DNA from: Acephala macrosclerotiorum
Taxonomy: Eukaryota; Ascomycota; Leotiomycetes; Helotiales; Mollisiaceae
Reading direction: 5' to 3'
Length of the DNA stretch: 64,000 nucleotides
Assembly (NCBI GenBank): GCA_014904845.1
Contig: MU119419.1
Coordinates: 32,248 to 96,247, forward strand
Below, piece by piece: positions 24,322 through 35,446 of this stretch. A model generated the notes under the pieces. The model did no database searches. It was not told the origin of the DNA and worked only from the letters and a program-made list of their open reading frames with translations. Position 1 is the stretch's first letter. Each line of letters begins with the position of its first letter. Both the position numbers and the translations under genes were made by a program.

Positions 24322-25674
24322 ATGGTTTCCACGAAGCACCTTCGACCGTATCCAGAGGAAGATGTAAATGATACATTCTCAGATCCCCCAGTGTACACGC
24401 CTCTCGAAGAGGGGCAGTCTGCGGTTGATCCTGGGGATGAATTGCCAAATTCTACTCCATTATTGACGTGAGCTATTGAAAATCGCGTTATGAGCAGAGA
24501 CGTAAACTAACTCGCAATGTCTGCAGATCGAAGGATATTGTTATTGGTGTCATGGGAGTGACAGGAGTGGGCAAGAGCACATTCATCTCGTACTTTTCGA
24601 AGACCGCGAAGATTGGCATAGGTCTCCAGTCATGTAAATTTCTGAATCAAGAGTGATAACTCAGCTCGTGCAAATGTCTGACATTCTCTAGGCACAAAGT
24701 TTGTCAGCATCCACGAGGCACGAATTGGAGACCAGAAGTGCTTTCTCATCGACACTCCTGGATTTGATGATACGAACCGCTCCGATACCGATGTACTGCG
24801 TGAGATAGCTGATTGGCTCAATCGCTCCTATAAGGCTAGCATCCAGCTGGCAGGCATCGTGTATCTCCAGCGGATTTCAGATCCGCGCGTTGGTGGCGCT
24901 TCTTTGAAGAACCTTCGCATGTTCAAGAAGCTTTGTGGCTCAGAAGGCCTCTCCTGCGTCGTGTTAGCAACTACGATGTGGTCTCAGGTCCCACCTGAAC
25001 TTGGTGAGAGACGTGAAGAAGAACTTATCTCGAAGAAGGAGTTTTGGGGTGAGATGATCAACAAAGGCAGCCAAGTTATGCGATTGAGGCCCGACGAGGA
25101 GGAGATTTCGGCGATTGAAATCGTTAGATATATCCTTGAGAAGCGCCAATATATGACCACTGCTCTCCAAAAGGAAATGGCGAGCGGGAAGACGCTAGAT
25201 GAAACATCAGCAGGTCGCGAGCTTGAGGCTGAACTTGAGAAGCTGAAGAAAAAGAACGAAGAAGAAATGAGAGCGCTCCGGAAAGAGTTCATGGAAGCAC
25301 AAATAGCAAATGACAAGAAGCAGCAGGAAGAGCTTGCTGCCATACGGGCGGATCTGCAGAAGAAAATGGACCAGGATAAAGAAGATAGGGAGCGAATGCG
25401 GGTCACCATGGAAGAACTCCAGAAACAGCGGGATGAGGAACTTCGCCAAGAACGAGAGAAAAACCACGAGACCGAACTTAAGCTTCAAGGGACCATGGCC
25501 GAGAGCGAACAAAGGATCAAGATGATGAAACTTGAAAGCGATCACGAGATCGAAATGACCAAATTGCGTTTTGCGAAGGAAAATGTCGATGCTGAGATTG
25601 CAAGATATAGGATAGCAGAGGAAGAAAGGAAAAGGAAGGAGGAGGACAATGGCGGCGGCTGTTTCGTAATGTAG
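24322..25674 (+). CDS. GTPase/coiled-coil protein 3 with CaaX box
   Basis: Exons 24322-24467, 24527-24633 and 24692-25674 (introns 59 and 58 nt, both with good donors) give 411 residues. The N-terminus is short and acidic. The GTPase domain carries G1 GVTGVGKST, G3 DTPGFDDTNRSDTDVL, the family block IVYLQRISDPRVGGASLKN, and LATTMW. The rest, from about residue 220, is a charged coiled coil (ELEKLKKKNEEEMRALRKEF and onward) ending in GGGCFVM, a CaaX box preceded by glycines. The introns interrupt the region just after G1 at the same place as in the two paralogs, supporting recent common descent. It is the most compact of the three and lacks the cysteine cluster of paralog 1. Confidence 0.87.
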
Positions 25675-26190
25675 ACTACATCTCTCTGCGTGGGGAAGCA
25701 CTTGCCTTCTTCGGAATTCCGTCCCCGGTCATGTAACCATTAGCACATTCGTAATTTATCCAGCTCTCTCTCGCAATGGTGAACTAAATGACTCCCACAA
25801 GTCACAAAAGACCTCGATGACCCTGCTGAAAGAACCAAGGGTTCTGAGTCCTTTTCAAGGCCAAAAATTGTGATCGTGGACTAGGAAATGTTTAAGCTCT
25901 GTTGGACAATGATGCAACTCTTCTCTGAGCCTCGCTAGCAAGATATCGTCGTAGCTAAAGGTAGATCGTCCTTGAAATAACAGCGTGGGGCATCGAGCAC
26001 AGAGAATAATGCCCGACGGAGTAGCCGTTCATAAAAAGGCTCGGAAGAAATTTTCTGAACATTCTGGAGCAGTGTGATCTATTGCATCAAGTCATTACTC
26101 TCGCAGAAAAAAGAGGAACACTCCAACCTGAATCATATACAAATGAATCGAAACGCATATATACCTAACTTGAGCTTCTTCGGAGATGGT
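25675..26190. other. Intergenic region between convergent genes
   Basis: Shared 3' flank of GTPase gene 3 and the glutaminase gene. No coding or repeat signal is visible. Confidence 0.5.
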
Positions 26191-28920
26191 TCAAACTTCT
26201 GAATCGTCTCGGACGTTATGCCCTAAACTCCTTCGCTTCTCTCTTTCCGCTCGCGGCGCACCATTGAGCGCCAGCGGAGCAAAATGCCCACCAGCAACCG
26301 GTCTCGCAATGAATGGACCATCGGCGAAACTAGAAAACATCAGCTCACGTGTATCGCTCAGTCGTGGGAGGTAGACCCACTCTCCAGTCTGCGTATTATA
26401 CAAATCCGTAAACGCCCGATTCGTAGGCGTCGTGTTAATCCAATTCGCAAGTTTAGAAATGAACATCGTCTTCGTTGATGCGGAAGAGATTGCAGCAACC
26501 CACATTTCCCAATCAGACTTCGTGAAGACATTCCGGGTATCAAGAGGAACGCCATAAGTTTGCGCCACGGTAGGATAGAAAGTACTCTGCATGTCGTAAA
26601 TTGATTGGGGAACGAGATTGAGGCCTAGGAGTTTGTCGCCGTAGAGGTTGTAGAGAAGTCCTAGAGTGTCAGTCCCTCATCACAAACACAGCAAGGGATA
26701 CGAACCATGAGAAGAGCTATCTTGGTAATCTAAGTTGGTATGAGGAGGGTCAGCGGTAGTCACAATGGCCATTTGTTGCCATTGATTGATGTAGCTATGA
26801 GCGATGCTCGAAAAATTTGTCGCATCAGCGGTGTTGCCTGTCTTTTGAGCGATGATGGACATGGCTTGGATACCGATAATGCCCTTCAAGGCCAAGTTGG
26901 TCTGATTGGCGAGCTGGCCTTGAAAATCGTCTGTTGATAGCTGGTTTGCTGGGATGAGAGCTTCTTGGATGAGGTAGCCGGTCCATTGCTTGAGGATGAT
27001 GTAGTGTTGGGTGAGGTATGCTGTGTCGCCGGTTCGCTGAGCGTAGGCTAGAGTTGCGATGAGCATGTTTCCACATTCTTCCAATGGCATGTATTCTACT
27101 CAAAAGTCAGCATTACAAGATATAACTTGAAGTGGTACTGACCTCCGTCGCCGGTCGGATGACCGATAGCTCTTGGGTAGTTTGGTCCAAGGTCATGCAT
27201 AGAGTAGGTCTGGGGGAAGTTGCCAGCTTCCTGGTTCTCGAACAGAGGATCCAACAGATACTTGACCAGGATTGGATTTGAGTAGAGGAAAATTGGCATG
27301 GCTGGGAACAAGACATCGACAGTCTGGATGTTACCATCGGAACTGATTTCCTTCAAGAAGAGATATGGCTTGGCTGTCGTACCGCAAAGTTGTACCGCAC
27401 CAAAAGCCTGTCGAGCTGACAACGAAGTGATCGTCAGGTAATCCTGACCTCCAGCAGCGAGGGAATCCACAGCAAACTTGTGGTCAATCGCTCCCACTTT
27501 GTTGACGAAGTCACCGTAGAAGAACTCAACCATAGCAAGATCAGTATTGAAGTAGCTAGTCCAGAGAGAAGGAACCGCAGTAAGTCCGCTGGCGCCATCG
27601 AAGTAAATTGCATTCGACTGAGCATGCACAATAGTATAGAGAGTCTTCACTGGAGTAGTGCCGACATTGCCAAGAGCATTGGCGAATGCGAAGACAGGCC
27701 AGCTGTTGCTAATAGCTCTGTAGTCCGAGTCCTGGGTATTGGGCAAAACTCCATTGCTGAGGAAGTTTTGTCTGACAGTTACGTCTACTCCATTTTGATA
27801 AGTCATAGAGGATGATGCTGCAGTTGACCAGTACCAATTTCCCCAGTGAGCGGCGTCGTCTGGGAAGTCTGCATTGAATTCGCTTTGGGTTTGCTGGAAA
27901 GATTTGTGACTGGCAATGCCATTTTCGACTGTGTAGCTATTACATTGTCAGATTGTGATATTGGCTTGGCTTGAAGCACTTACTTCCATTGGACCACATC
28001 CCCATTGTGAGTAGGGTTCACCCATTCTGGGAGTCATTAGCAATGGACCACCAAAAGGAAATGAGGGGCGCATACCAGCAGAAGTGTCTGCATAGAGTTG
28101 TACAGAATGTGTAGCACCATCGCGTGAAACTACTGAGACGGAAAGATACGTTCCAATGACTGACTGTCTCTTCAAATCCGTCGGCGTAAGGGGAGAAATG
28201 AACGTAACGTTCATGGTAACCTTGCCCGCGACATTCATCATGAAAGTCGATCTTTGAGAGGTATACTCAAAGCTGTCCTGAGAGACCAAGGTAGGGGCGA
28301 CACCGTTGACTAAAGGAGCTCCCATCTGCCCAACAAATTAGCACTGTAAAAAGCTATTCTTGGGTAGTGCTCCAGAATCAAGAGCAGTCTCAAGAGCATG
28401 CATGCAAACGTTTCTCAGCCCCCAAGGCAGTTCCAATCCCAGAGCTTCCATACAAGAAAACATTATTTCATCATGGAAATAAGACGTACCCATGTGTAAG
28501 ATATTCCATCAACTTTGATCAAACCAGCCCATCCAGTAACAGCACCGTTTGGACCCGCAACTGGGCCAGGTTGTGGACCTCTGTAGATGGTTAACTGACG
28601 CGCTTCTCCTCGTGGATTCAGGACTTACGCCCAGAAACGTCTATTGTCTATTAGTGGATTATTTATCGACATACTTGCAAAGTAGTACTCACGGCCAGTA
28701 CCCAGCAAGGTTACCTCCACTTCCTCCGTCGCTTCCGACTTCGAGCCATGTGCTCATATACGGACTCTTGACTGGGAATTTGTGAGATAACTCCCGTTCA
28801 GATTCCGAGGAAAAGCATACCTGCAAGAGGAATCGCCGGTGGGCGAGCAGGACTAAAGGTTGACCCTGACACAACTGTGGTCAGAGCAGCAAAGACAGTA
28901 GCAAGCAGATGAGACTTCAT
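26191..28920 (-). CDS. Secreted glutaminase GtaA-type (DUF4965/DUF5127/DUF1793 family)
   Basis: Fungal secreted glutaminase-like enzyme releasing glutamate and ammonia from glutamine (family knowledge). Nine minus-strand exons: 28920-28821, 28771-28693, 28640-28629, 28580-28490, 28325-28076, 28026-27984, 27936-27143, 27095-26706 and 26660-26191. They sum to 743 codons including stop, 742 residues, close to the family norm. Residues 1-19 form a signal peptide (HLLATVFAALTTVVSG). Landmarks in order: STFSPARPPAIPLAVKSPYM, a WPRFW motif, DGISYTWMG, EWVNPTHNGDVVQW, HWGNWYW, LWTSYFNTDLAMVEFF, HDLGPNYPRAIGHPTGDGEY, PLEECGNMLIATLAYA, and the C-terminal GHFAPLALNG. The third exon is only 12 nt and supplies the WPRFW motif. 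The ATG at 28920 is fixed by the signal peptide. Confidence 0.9.
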
Positions 28921-31039
28921 GACTGCAAGCTTTAAGTAAGACAAAGAAATCCGGGGTGCGTCGGGAGGGGCTGAAAGTTGCCGTACAAAACCTGGGGTAA
29001 GAGAATGAATGCGGGAGAGACACAATGTTATAGAAAACGCCCAACGAACGATCACACGCCACTTCGCGAAACGAGACACTGAACAGAGGGAATAACAAAG
29101 GGAGAAGTCTACGGGCGTAGAACGACCGAAAATTTGTCCGAGTGGTAAAATTGAGGTTTGTGAAAGAGAGTACCTTACTCTTAGATCGTCACATGCCGGC
29201 GCAAGGAGACAATCGCTTCTAGTCAGAAGGAGCTGCAAAGGTGAGCATGCCTCTTGGAAGCCCCATGGCGCTGCCGACGATGCAGTGGAAGCAATTGGCT
29301 TGCAGGCATGGTTGACGTCCGCAAGACCATACATAGGAGTGGCGCTAAAGCGACCATGCGCTTCCAAAACAGACGAAAGAAAATTAAGGATGCGGCTAAA
29401 GATCCTCAGGGCAGCCTCCTGCAAGAGACTCCAGATGCTTGAGCTAAATCGATTTCTGGCAGATCTCCCGTCGTAGAGAACTACAATTGCAGACTTCGTA
29501 TCCTCGAAAAATACCTTCAGCAGTTGCCAAGCGGTTCGCAATGTCAAAAGATTTGATGCTGATGTTCGAATGACCTTATCAGCTGGTTCGCTGTAGGCAC
29601 AGACATTGGGTACGATTCTCCATGAGGATGGTGTGGTAGGCGGGAAATGACTTCGGAATTGCACCAATCACAGATTGGATGTTGATGTTCGAATGACCGT
29701 CAAAAGCAAGCTTCCAGAAGGCTTCTATCGGTCAAGCTTTTCGTAAGTCACGCAAGATCTGCTATGCATTGAAACTAACCCTAAAGTAACGTTAACACCA
29801 AGTTGTCAAAATACGAACCGGATCTCTGCTTTGAGACTTTTGCGTGAGTTCGCGATACCTGCTTGGTCCTGAAGCGTATGGTGAAAATGCGGGGTATGCC
29901 CGTCTTGAGTCGTGCCGACGGGAGGCGGTCATCGCGCTATTGTACACTCCATTCAGGGCCATCTCGTGCTTGAAGCCGGGGTGTTCATCGTGATTTCGAA
30001 GCTAAAATAGAATTGCCGCAGCGCTGCCAAAAGTTTGAGGCTGGAGATATTCGCAAGATTGGATGAACTGCTCTGGCAGCAATGACGTTGTGGGGAGCAT
30101 GCAGTCAGCGGCTTCTAATGTCGGTATCAATCCTTCACGTTCCAGGCTCCAGCGCGTCTCGGCGCAACACTTTGAACAGCTGCTCCAAGGGAATTTGATA
30201 GTACATTCAGAATGTATTCAACCGACGTGAAAGTTGTCTCCCATCGATAGTTCTGCCGGTAAACACTTTGCCATAGTTGGCCAATCATTACCGCCTCATA
30301 TTGTGTCTTTTCGATTTGTCGAATTCGGGAGGGAGGAGCGAGGAGACGACCTACATTCCGTTCCGAGATGTGTTGGGGAAGTCGAGGAAGTAATTCGCAT
30401 GCTTCTACTCGCATACTTAATAGTCGAGCTTCGAGGCAGGATGTTGGATGTTGGTGTTCGTTTTTGACTGGTGTTTCGAGACAACTCTTGGGGGCGGTCT
30501 TTTTTCAAGGTTGATTATGTGAGGGCACGTGTCTCAAAACGACGACCTGCTTCTTCGACTACACTTCAACAACCAAAGCAATTTGCTACATGATGGGCAT
30601 TCACGATGCCGATACCAAGTGTACCGCTTGACCTTTTGTATTTCATCATAGTACAGATAGGTCTTGGTCCCGATTCTCGAGAAATTGTCTTGTCAAGCTT
30701 TTCAAGTGACGAGGTGCCGAACCTGGGACAATTTCATGATCCTCTTCTTTTATACTATTCTCTAATATTTTGCCCATTTTAAAATTTGCGTCTTTCTAAA
30801 TGTGGTTCATGCTTGCGTCATTCTCATCTCGATACCACAATTTCAATCGCGTGAGCTTATTACATTTCGGACTGGAAGCCAGAACTAGATTACAATTTCT
30901 TTCCCATAATTATGTTCTCTGCAAGTACAATCTTCGTTTGTGAACTGGGTAAGTCTACCTCAAGCAAGTCACGATTTACCAAACAGCACTGCATAGAAAC
31001 ATCCCTTCAAATCCGGTTCGACCAAATTCAGCAAGAGTG
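28921..31039. other. Intergenic region (2.1 kb)
   Basis: Promoter space for the glutaminase gene on one side and the F-box gene on the other. A 16-base segment TGATGTTCGAATGACC occurs twice, near 29562 and 29683. Open frames up to 289 codons on the minus strand (28798-29667) run through glutaminase exons and promoter and have no domain. Nothing else is recognisable. Confidence 0.4.
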
Positions 31040-32784
31040 ATGGCATCCAAAGCCGCTCCTCGGTCCCAGCATCGCGACCGAAATGTGAACTCAAAATTCC
31101 TGGCCCTTCCAATCGAGGTGAAGCTGAACATCATCCCGCACCTGAGCCTAGAAGATGCCAAACAAGTAAGATTCATATCGGAATCCTGGGCAGCTGCAGG
31201 ACGGGACACTTTTTTCAAGTCGAGATATCACATACGACCTCATCGTACCGACTTGACGAAACTCACGGAGATATGCGACTACCCAGAACTCGCCAAAAAC
31301 ATTCGACCTGTCGAGTTCTGGATTCCGGATTTTGATAAACACCGATTTCTTACCATCTGTGACGAAGAAAATGCCAAGTCCAAAGATGGATACACAGCCA
31401 TGTTGGAGCTGATCAAAAAGTCGCAGCGAGGTGGCGTACAAAACCAATATGCGCATGGCAAAAGACTCCACAAATGTTTCTCGAATCTCCTGAACCTAAA
31501 ACAGGTGTTGGTCAGAGGATATACTTGCCCATTCACTGATCCACTGGTGAGAAGAATATGGAGGCGCATGCTGAAGGGTTATACGCCCAATTCTCACTGG
31601 CGGTCATCTGACCCAATCCTGCCTTATCGCATTTATACACAACCAATCCTTGCTGCTATTCGATACGAACACATTGAATGGCTAGATGTGTGGACTCTAC
31701 CAATTGAGGCATGGATACAGGTTGGCAACCATTTGAAACGCCGCAACCTTGAAGTCTCTGGTTCAACAAGTACAATATCCGACCACGATCTTGACGAGAC
31801 GAATGTGCCTATCATCCCACATATAAAAACGCTCTGTCTACACCTGCAACAGGGCAGTCCTGAAATTCCTCTCGATGCACCACTTGCTCGAAATACAATA
31901 CAGCTGCTCAGCGCCTTCCGAAATCTCCGTCATTTACAACTCAGTGGATGGATATCCCCACAGCAAGATGTCGGATTTATTGACGAATCAGAAAATCAAT
32001 TCTCCCTACTATTCTTTCCACACCTTGAATCCATCGACCTTGGCTTTGTTCAAGGCCTAAGCAGCACAGAACAGGTCTGCCAATTTCTCTACAGGCACAA
32101 GGCAACACTGAAAAACCTGGCATTCTTCAAGTCGGCTACTTTGTGCGACAAACGATCACCAGAGCTCTCCTGACTGACTTCAGGGACAACCTCAGCTTGG
32201 AGAAATTCTATTTTAGAACGGTTTCTACAGGCCATCGCCCTCTAGGCGAATACAAACAGCGGAATCAATGCACCCTATACGATGAAAAATGGAAAGAACG
32301 TCCTTACAAGGAGACGGATCCAATGAGGGCGATGAATCTCATAGAGTTATACGTGTGCGGAAAGATAGATTGGCCGCTGGTTGACGATGAGCCAAAGGAT
32401 CAGTATGGAAATGATGTAAGCCATCCTGAGCTGTCTAAACCACCCCCCTTTTTCCAATCGACATGATTCCCTCTAAACCAATCCCAGAAGACTAACTTGT
32501 CAATTATCTAGTGGGAACCAAAGATCAGACTAACCCATGCGGAATTCACGAAAATGTCAATGCACGAGCTGAACCTCCGAATCCGTGGTGAATGGCATCT
32601 TCCCCCCATCGTTCTCAAAGAATTTACCCATCAGGACCTTGTGAACCGCGTGAAAGAGAAGCGGAAGCTCAAGCTCTCGGGCTCCAAGTTCCGAGAAGCC
32701 GACACGGTAGCCAATGAGGAGAAGGAGGGTGGGAACCAAAGTGAAGAAAAGCATGGAAGCGAGAATTGTCCTGATACTAACTGA
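31040..32784 (+). CDS. F-box-type protein with one frameshift
   Basis: ATG 31040 (context AGTGATGG). The N-terminus carries an F-box-like motif (FLALPIEVKLNIIPHLSLEDAKQVRFISESWAAAGRDTFF, in two parts of one helix bundle). A long leucine-rich region follows, including FRNLRHLQLSGWI and FFPHLESIDLGFVQGL. F-box proteins recruit targets to SCF ubiquitin ligases. The frame ends early at 32170 unless a 1-nt loss near 32140 is bridged. In the new frame the protein continues (ALLTDFRDNLSLEKFYFRTV) to 32415, then an intron (32416-32511, ACTAAC branch) and a last exon from 32512 to the stop at 32782. No intron resolves the shift, so this is a young pseudogene or a sequencing error. About 549 residues if intact. 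Confidence 0.65.
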
Positions 32785-33288
32785 CATTCGGAGAAGACGT
32801 CTACGCATACTGACATTCTCCAAGACCCGAATCAGCACGAGAATGTCAAGACGTAGGAGTCGATCCAACATCTGTACCTAACATTACTGGGGCCGCGAAG
32901 GACATTCAAATTTCCATTGACTCACCCTAGTGCTGCTGCTGCGACTTCTAGCGCCGAGAAGTGCATTAGAGAAAGGTCAAGACATAAGTCCAAAAGAAAA
33001 TGGTTTAATGGAAGCAAGAAATGGATCGAAAAATTGAAAACCAAATTCCGAATCTTGAAGAAAAGAAATGGCTGTAAATCGTAGGAAAGAACTCGGGAAA
33101 TTTGTTGCGTGCTGTAAATACCAACTTGAGTTAAGCAGAATTATACCCTTTCATTATCACTAGGATTTGAATATAGAGCAGACTTCAGCAAAAGAGCATT
33201 TCAACATTCGTTTCGAGATCGTAATCTACTTGATATACAAATCATCAGCACTTCATTCCAACTCCGCAATAACATGGCCATCCAATTC
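32785..33288. other. Intergenic region between convergent genes
   Basis: Just after the F-box stop, 32799-32857 can form an imperfect hairpin (CTGACATTCTC against GAGAATGTCA). No gene is seen. Confidence 0.35.
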
Positions 33289-34206
33289 CTACGCTGCTCC
33301 CACTTTCCCAATATCATCACCCATACTAACACCAGAATCATGCCTCACATCAGCCCTTTTCGTCTCCTCATCCTCAAAAGCAACATTCTGTATCCGATCC
33401 AACATTTCTCTAACCGGCACCTCTTTCCTCCGAATCGTAGCTTTCCGGATGCAATTAGCCGTATTCTTCCTGTTTAGTGAAGGTCTACGACCTGGTGGCG
33501 GACTCGATAGCCCGATAAATTGACGATAGTCTTCGATCCCATGACGATGTGCATACGAACGTTTTTTTGCATCACAAGTATACATCGACTCACTCTCCCT
33601 CTCCCTCTTTCTCCGCTCGGCCTTAATATCCTCCCAAATTTGAACCCAGAAACTAAGATCACCTTCCAACTTATCCGCTCCAATCATCAATTCCGCTTTC
33701 TTCAGAACAAGAATACCTAAATCTATTTCCAACTGTGCTCTCATACCGGGAGGAGTTAGATTTTCGGGTTCGAGAGTAGTGGGAGGAGAAATCGGTCGTT
33801 CGGATTCAGGGATAGTTTGGGGACGCCAGTTAACAGATCCTAGCCTAGAAGGTTGGGAGTTATTTTTCGTGAGGCACTGTTGGCGTTGCTGGACTTCGTC
33901 GGCGCACAGTCGAGCGAGGGATTCGACTGCGGAGCGGAGATCGAGGGAGTCATCATCGGTATTGATGAAAGCATGGCAGGGCATGAAAGGAGGGAGAGCG
34001 GACTTGATACAGCGACTTATGGTCAGGAGATTGGATAGGAGGGAATTGTGGTGGGCTTCAAGCTTGAAGATGTTTGATCTCAAGAGGGCGATACAATCAT
34101 TTAAGACTTCGCTTTCGTGGTCGGGGAGCTCGAAGACTGTGGATGAAGGTCGTGATAGAGCAGGTCTCCATGAGCCCAGTGACCTGCTCAGAACTCGTTC
34201 AAACAT
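33289..34206 (-). CDS. Hypothetical helical protein
   Basis: Single exon, 305 residues from ATG 34206. The N-terminal half is helical (VLNDCIALLRSNIFKLEAHH, LRSAVESLARLCADEVQQRQ). A Pro/Ser-rich linker follows (SERPISPPTTLEPENLTPPG), then a second helical part (LEIDLGILVLKKAELMIGAD, FWVQIWEDIKAERRKRERE). The C-terminus has SSPPPGRRPSLNRKNTANCI and RKEVPVREMLDRIQNVAFED, and ends in a DSGVSMGDD segment. No enzyme, membrane or zinc motif. The GIEDYRQFIGL and VREMLDRIQ blocks have the look of conserved fungal sequence, but I do not recognise the family. Confidence 0.7.
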   Translation of the reverse strand: MFERVLSRSLGSWRPALSRPSSTVFELPDHESEVLNDCIALLRSNIFKLEAHHNSLLSNLLTISRCIKSALPPFMPCHAFINTDDDSLDLRSAVESLARLCADEVQQRQQCLTKNNSQPSRLGSVNWRPQTIPESERPISPPTTLEPENLTPPGMRAQLEIDLGILVLKKAELMIGADKLEGDLSFWVQIWEDIKAERRKRERESESMYTCDAKKRSYAHRHGIEDYRQFIGLSSPPPGRRPSLNRKNTANCIRKATIRRKEVPVREMLDRIQNVAFEDEETKRADVRHDSGVSMGDDIGKVGAA

Positions 34207-34612
34207 CTTCAAGATATATTATTGCAGGAAAGAAGGTGAGCTGGCGTAATTTGGAAAGCAATTCTGGTCATGGCATGAAATCGAACGCTGGAGGAGCCAT
34301 AGTTCAAAGAACGAGGTCTCGACCATCAGTTCAACAATTCACATCACCTCATTCAACTGAGGGAAGTGAATCTTTGGTAAGAGGTGACGTTTTGGGAGGG
34401 GCCGTGGGGAACTAGCGGCTTTAGCCTCGGGTCCGTCGTATGTCAACAATCGCTTTCTTCCATAAGGCTGACGCGAAAATCAGTTTAATTCATCCATTCC
34501 CAATCGGGTATTTCATACAATTTTGTGCCTGATTGTAACGCCTATTCTGGTTGGGCAAGTACCAACTACAGCGTTGTTTGCCTAGTAAGAGAAATCCATA
34601 ACCACGAGCTTC
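34207..34612. other. Intergenic region
   Basis: Promoter of the preceding minus-strand gene and 3' flank of the PHF5A gene. Nothing else is visible. Confidence 0.5.
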
Positions 34613-35137
34613 CTAATGATTTCGAAAATTCTTTTTCCTATGAAGTGTTAGCAAGATGTATTAAAATGTTGAGATGTGAACATACTGGTAGAATAGATCC
34701 GTTCTCGAGGAACCCAGATTTATAATCTTTGGACATCCATCCCTATCCTTCTCCAATCGTGTGCATTCGAAGCAGTAGAAAGCATCAGAAATGCCCTGTA
34801 CAAATATTAGCACATATCCCTTACCGTGAAATATAAAGGTTGTACATACCTCACCACCGCACACTACACACTTGTTCTGGTAATTTCCAAAGCTGCATTC
34901 GTCGCAGATTCGCACGAGGGTAGTTGGTCGGACGTAGGAATCGCAAACGGGGCATTTTCCGTCGCATTTATCGCAGAGGCGGCCGATGGCGATGCCGGGT
35001 TGCTTGCGGCACATAACCAAATCGCTGCATCTTTGTTAGCATACTTTCAAGAAGATATTACTTGGGAGCAGAGCTTGGAGGGGTTACAAAGAGCTTGGTG
35101 TCTAGACAGGGCAGACTTACGGATGATGGCGAGACAT
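34613..35137 (-). CDS. RDS3: PHF5A/Rds3 splicing factor (SF3b subunit)
   Basis: PHF5A/Rds3 is a small zinc-binding subunit of the SF3b complex of the U2 snRNP, needed for branch-point recognition. Minus-strand exons 35137-35121 (17 nt), 35024-34850, 34795-34686 and 34637-34613 (25 nt), with introns of 96, 54 and 48 nt, give 108 residues, the usual size. The sequence is the highly conserved knot protein: [20 protein letters not shown], then [60 protein letters not shown] and [17 protein letters not shown]. The CxxC pairs for zinc are all present. The tail KKNFRNH is shorter than the common FKKR-type tail. It is head to head with pinin. Confidence 0.95.
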
Positions 35138-35446
35138 GGTGACAGTGTAGGCTTGATACTAAGGTGCAGATCGGTCTTTGGACAGTTTCTATTGTAGAAC
35201 TAGTTGTCGTGTGCAGTAACTGGAATGCTTTGAGGAAAAAAAGAGGATGTCGCAAAGAGGTTCTGCTTTTCATGTCGACTGCCACCAAAATCTGGAAGCT
35301 GCGATGCTTGGTAATGCACAGACCACCAGTCCAGCGCTAGTACGCGCTAGCTAGGGCTAGAAGTGGGAGCTTCACTATCGTTGGAGCCTTCTTACCAGCT
35401 CGACAGCATCGTTATTCGACGTTATTAATTTGGAGGAGCAGTGAAG
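35138..35446. promoter_or_regulatory. Probable bidirectional promoter between two splicing-factor genes
   Basis: The start codons of PHF5A/Rds3 (minus) and pinin (plus) lie 309 bp apart, so the promoters must share this space. Positions 35334-35362 hold several overlapping GCTAG units around a CGCGCTAGC core, which could be a regulatory site. Function is inferred from layout only. Confidence 0.6.

Noticed and set aside
28798..29667. 289-codon minus-strand frame
   Set aside because: It runs through glutaminase exon 1, an intron-containing stretch and the promoter in one frame; no domain; the real protein start with a signal peptide is at 28920.
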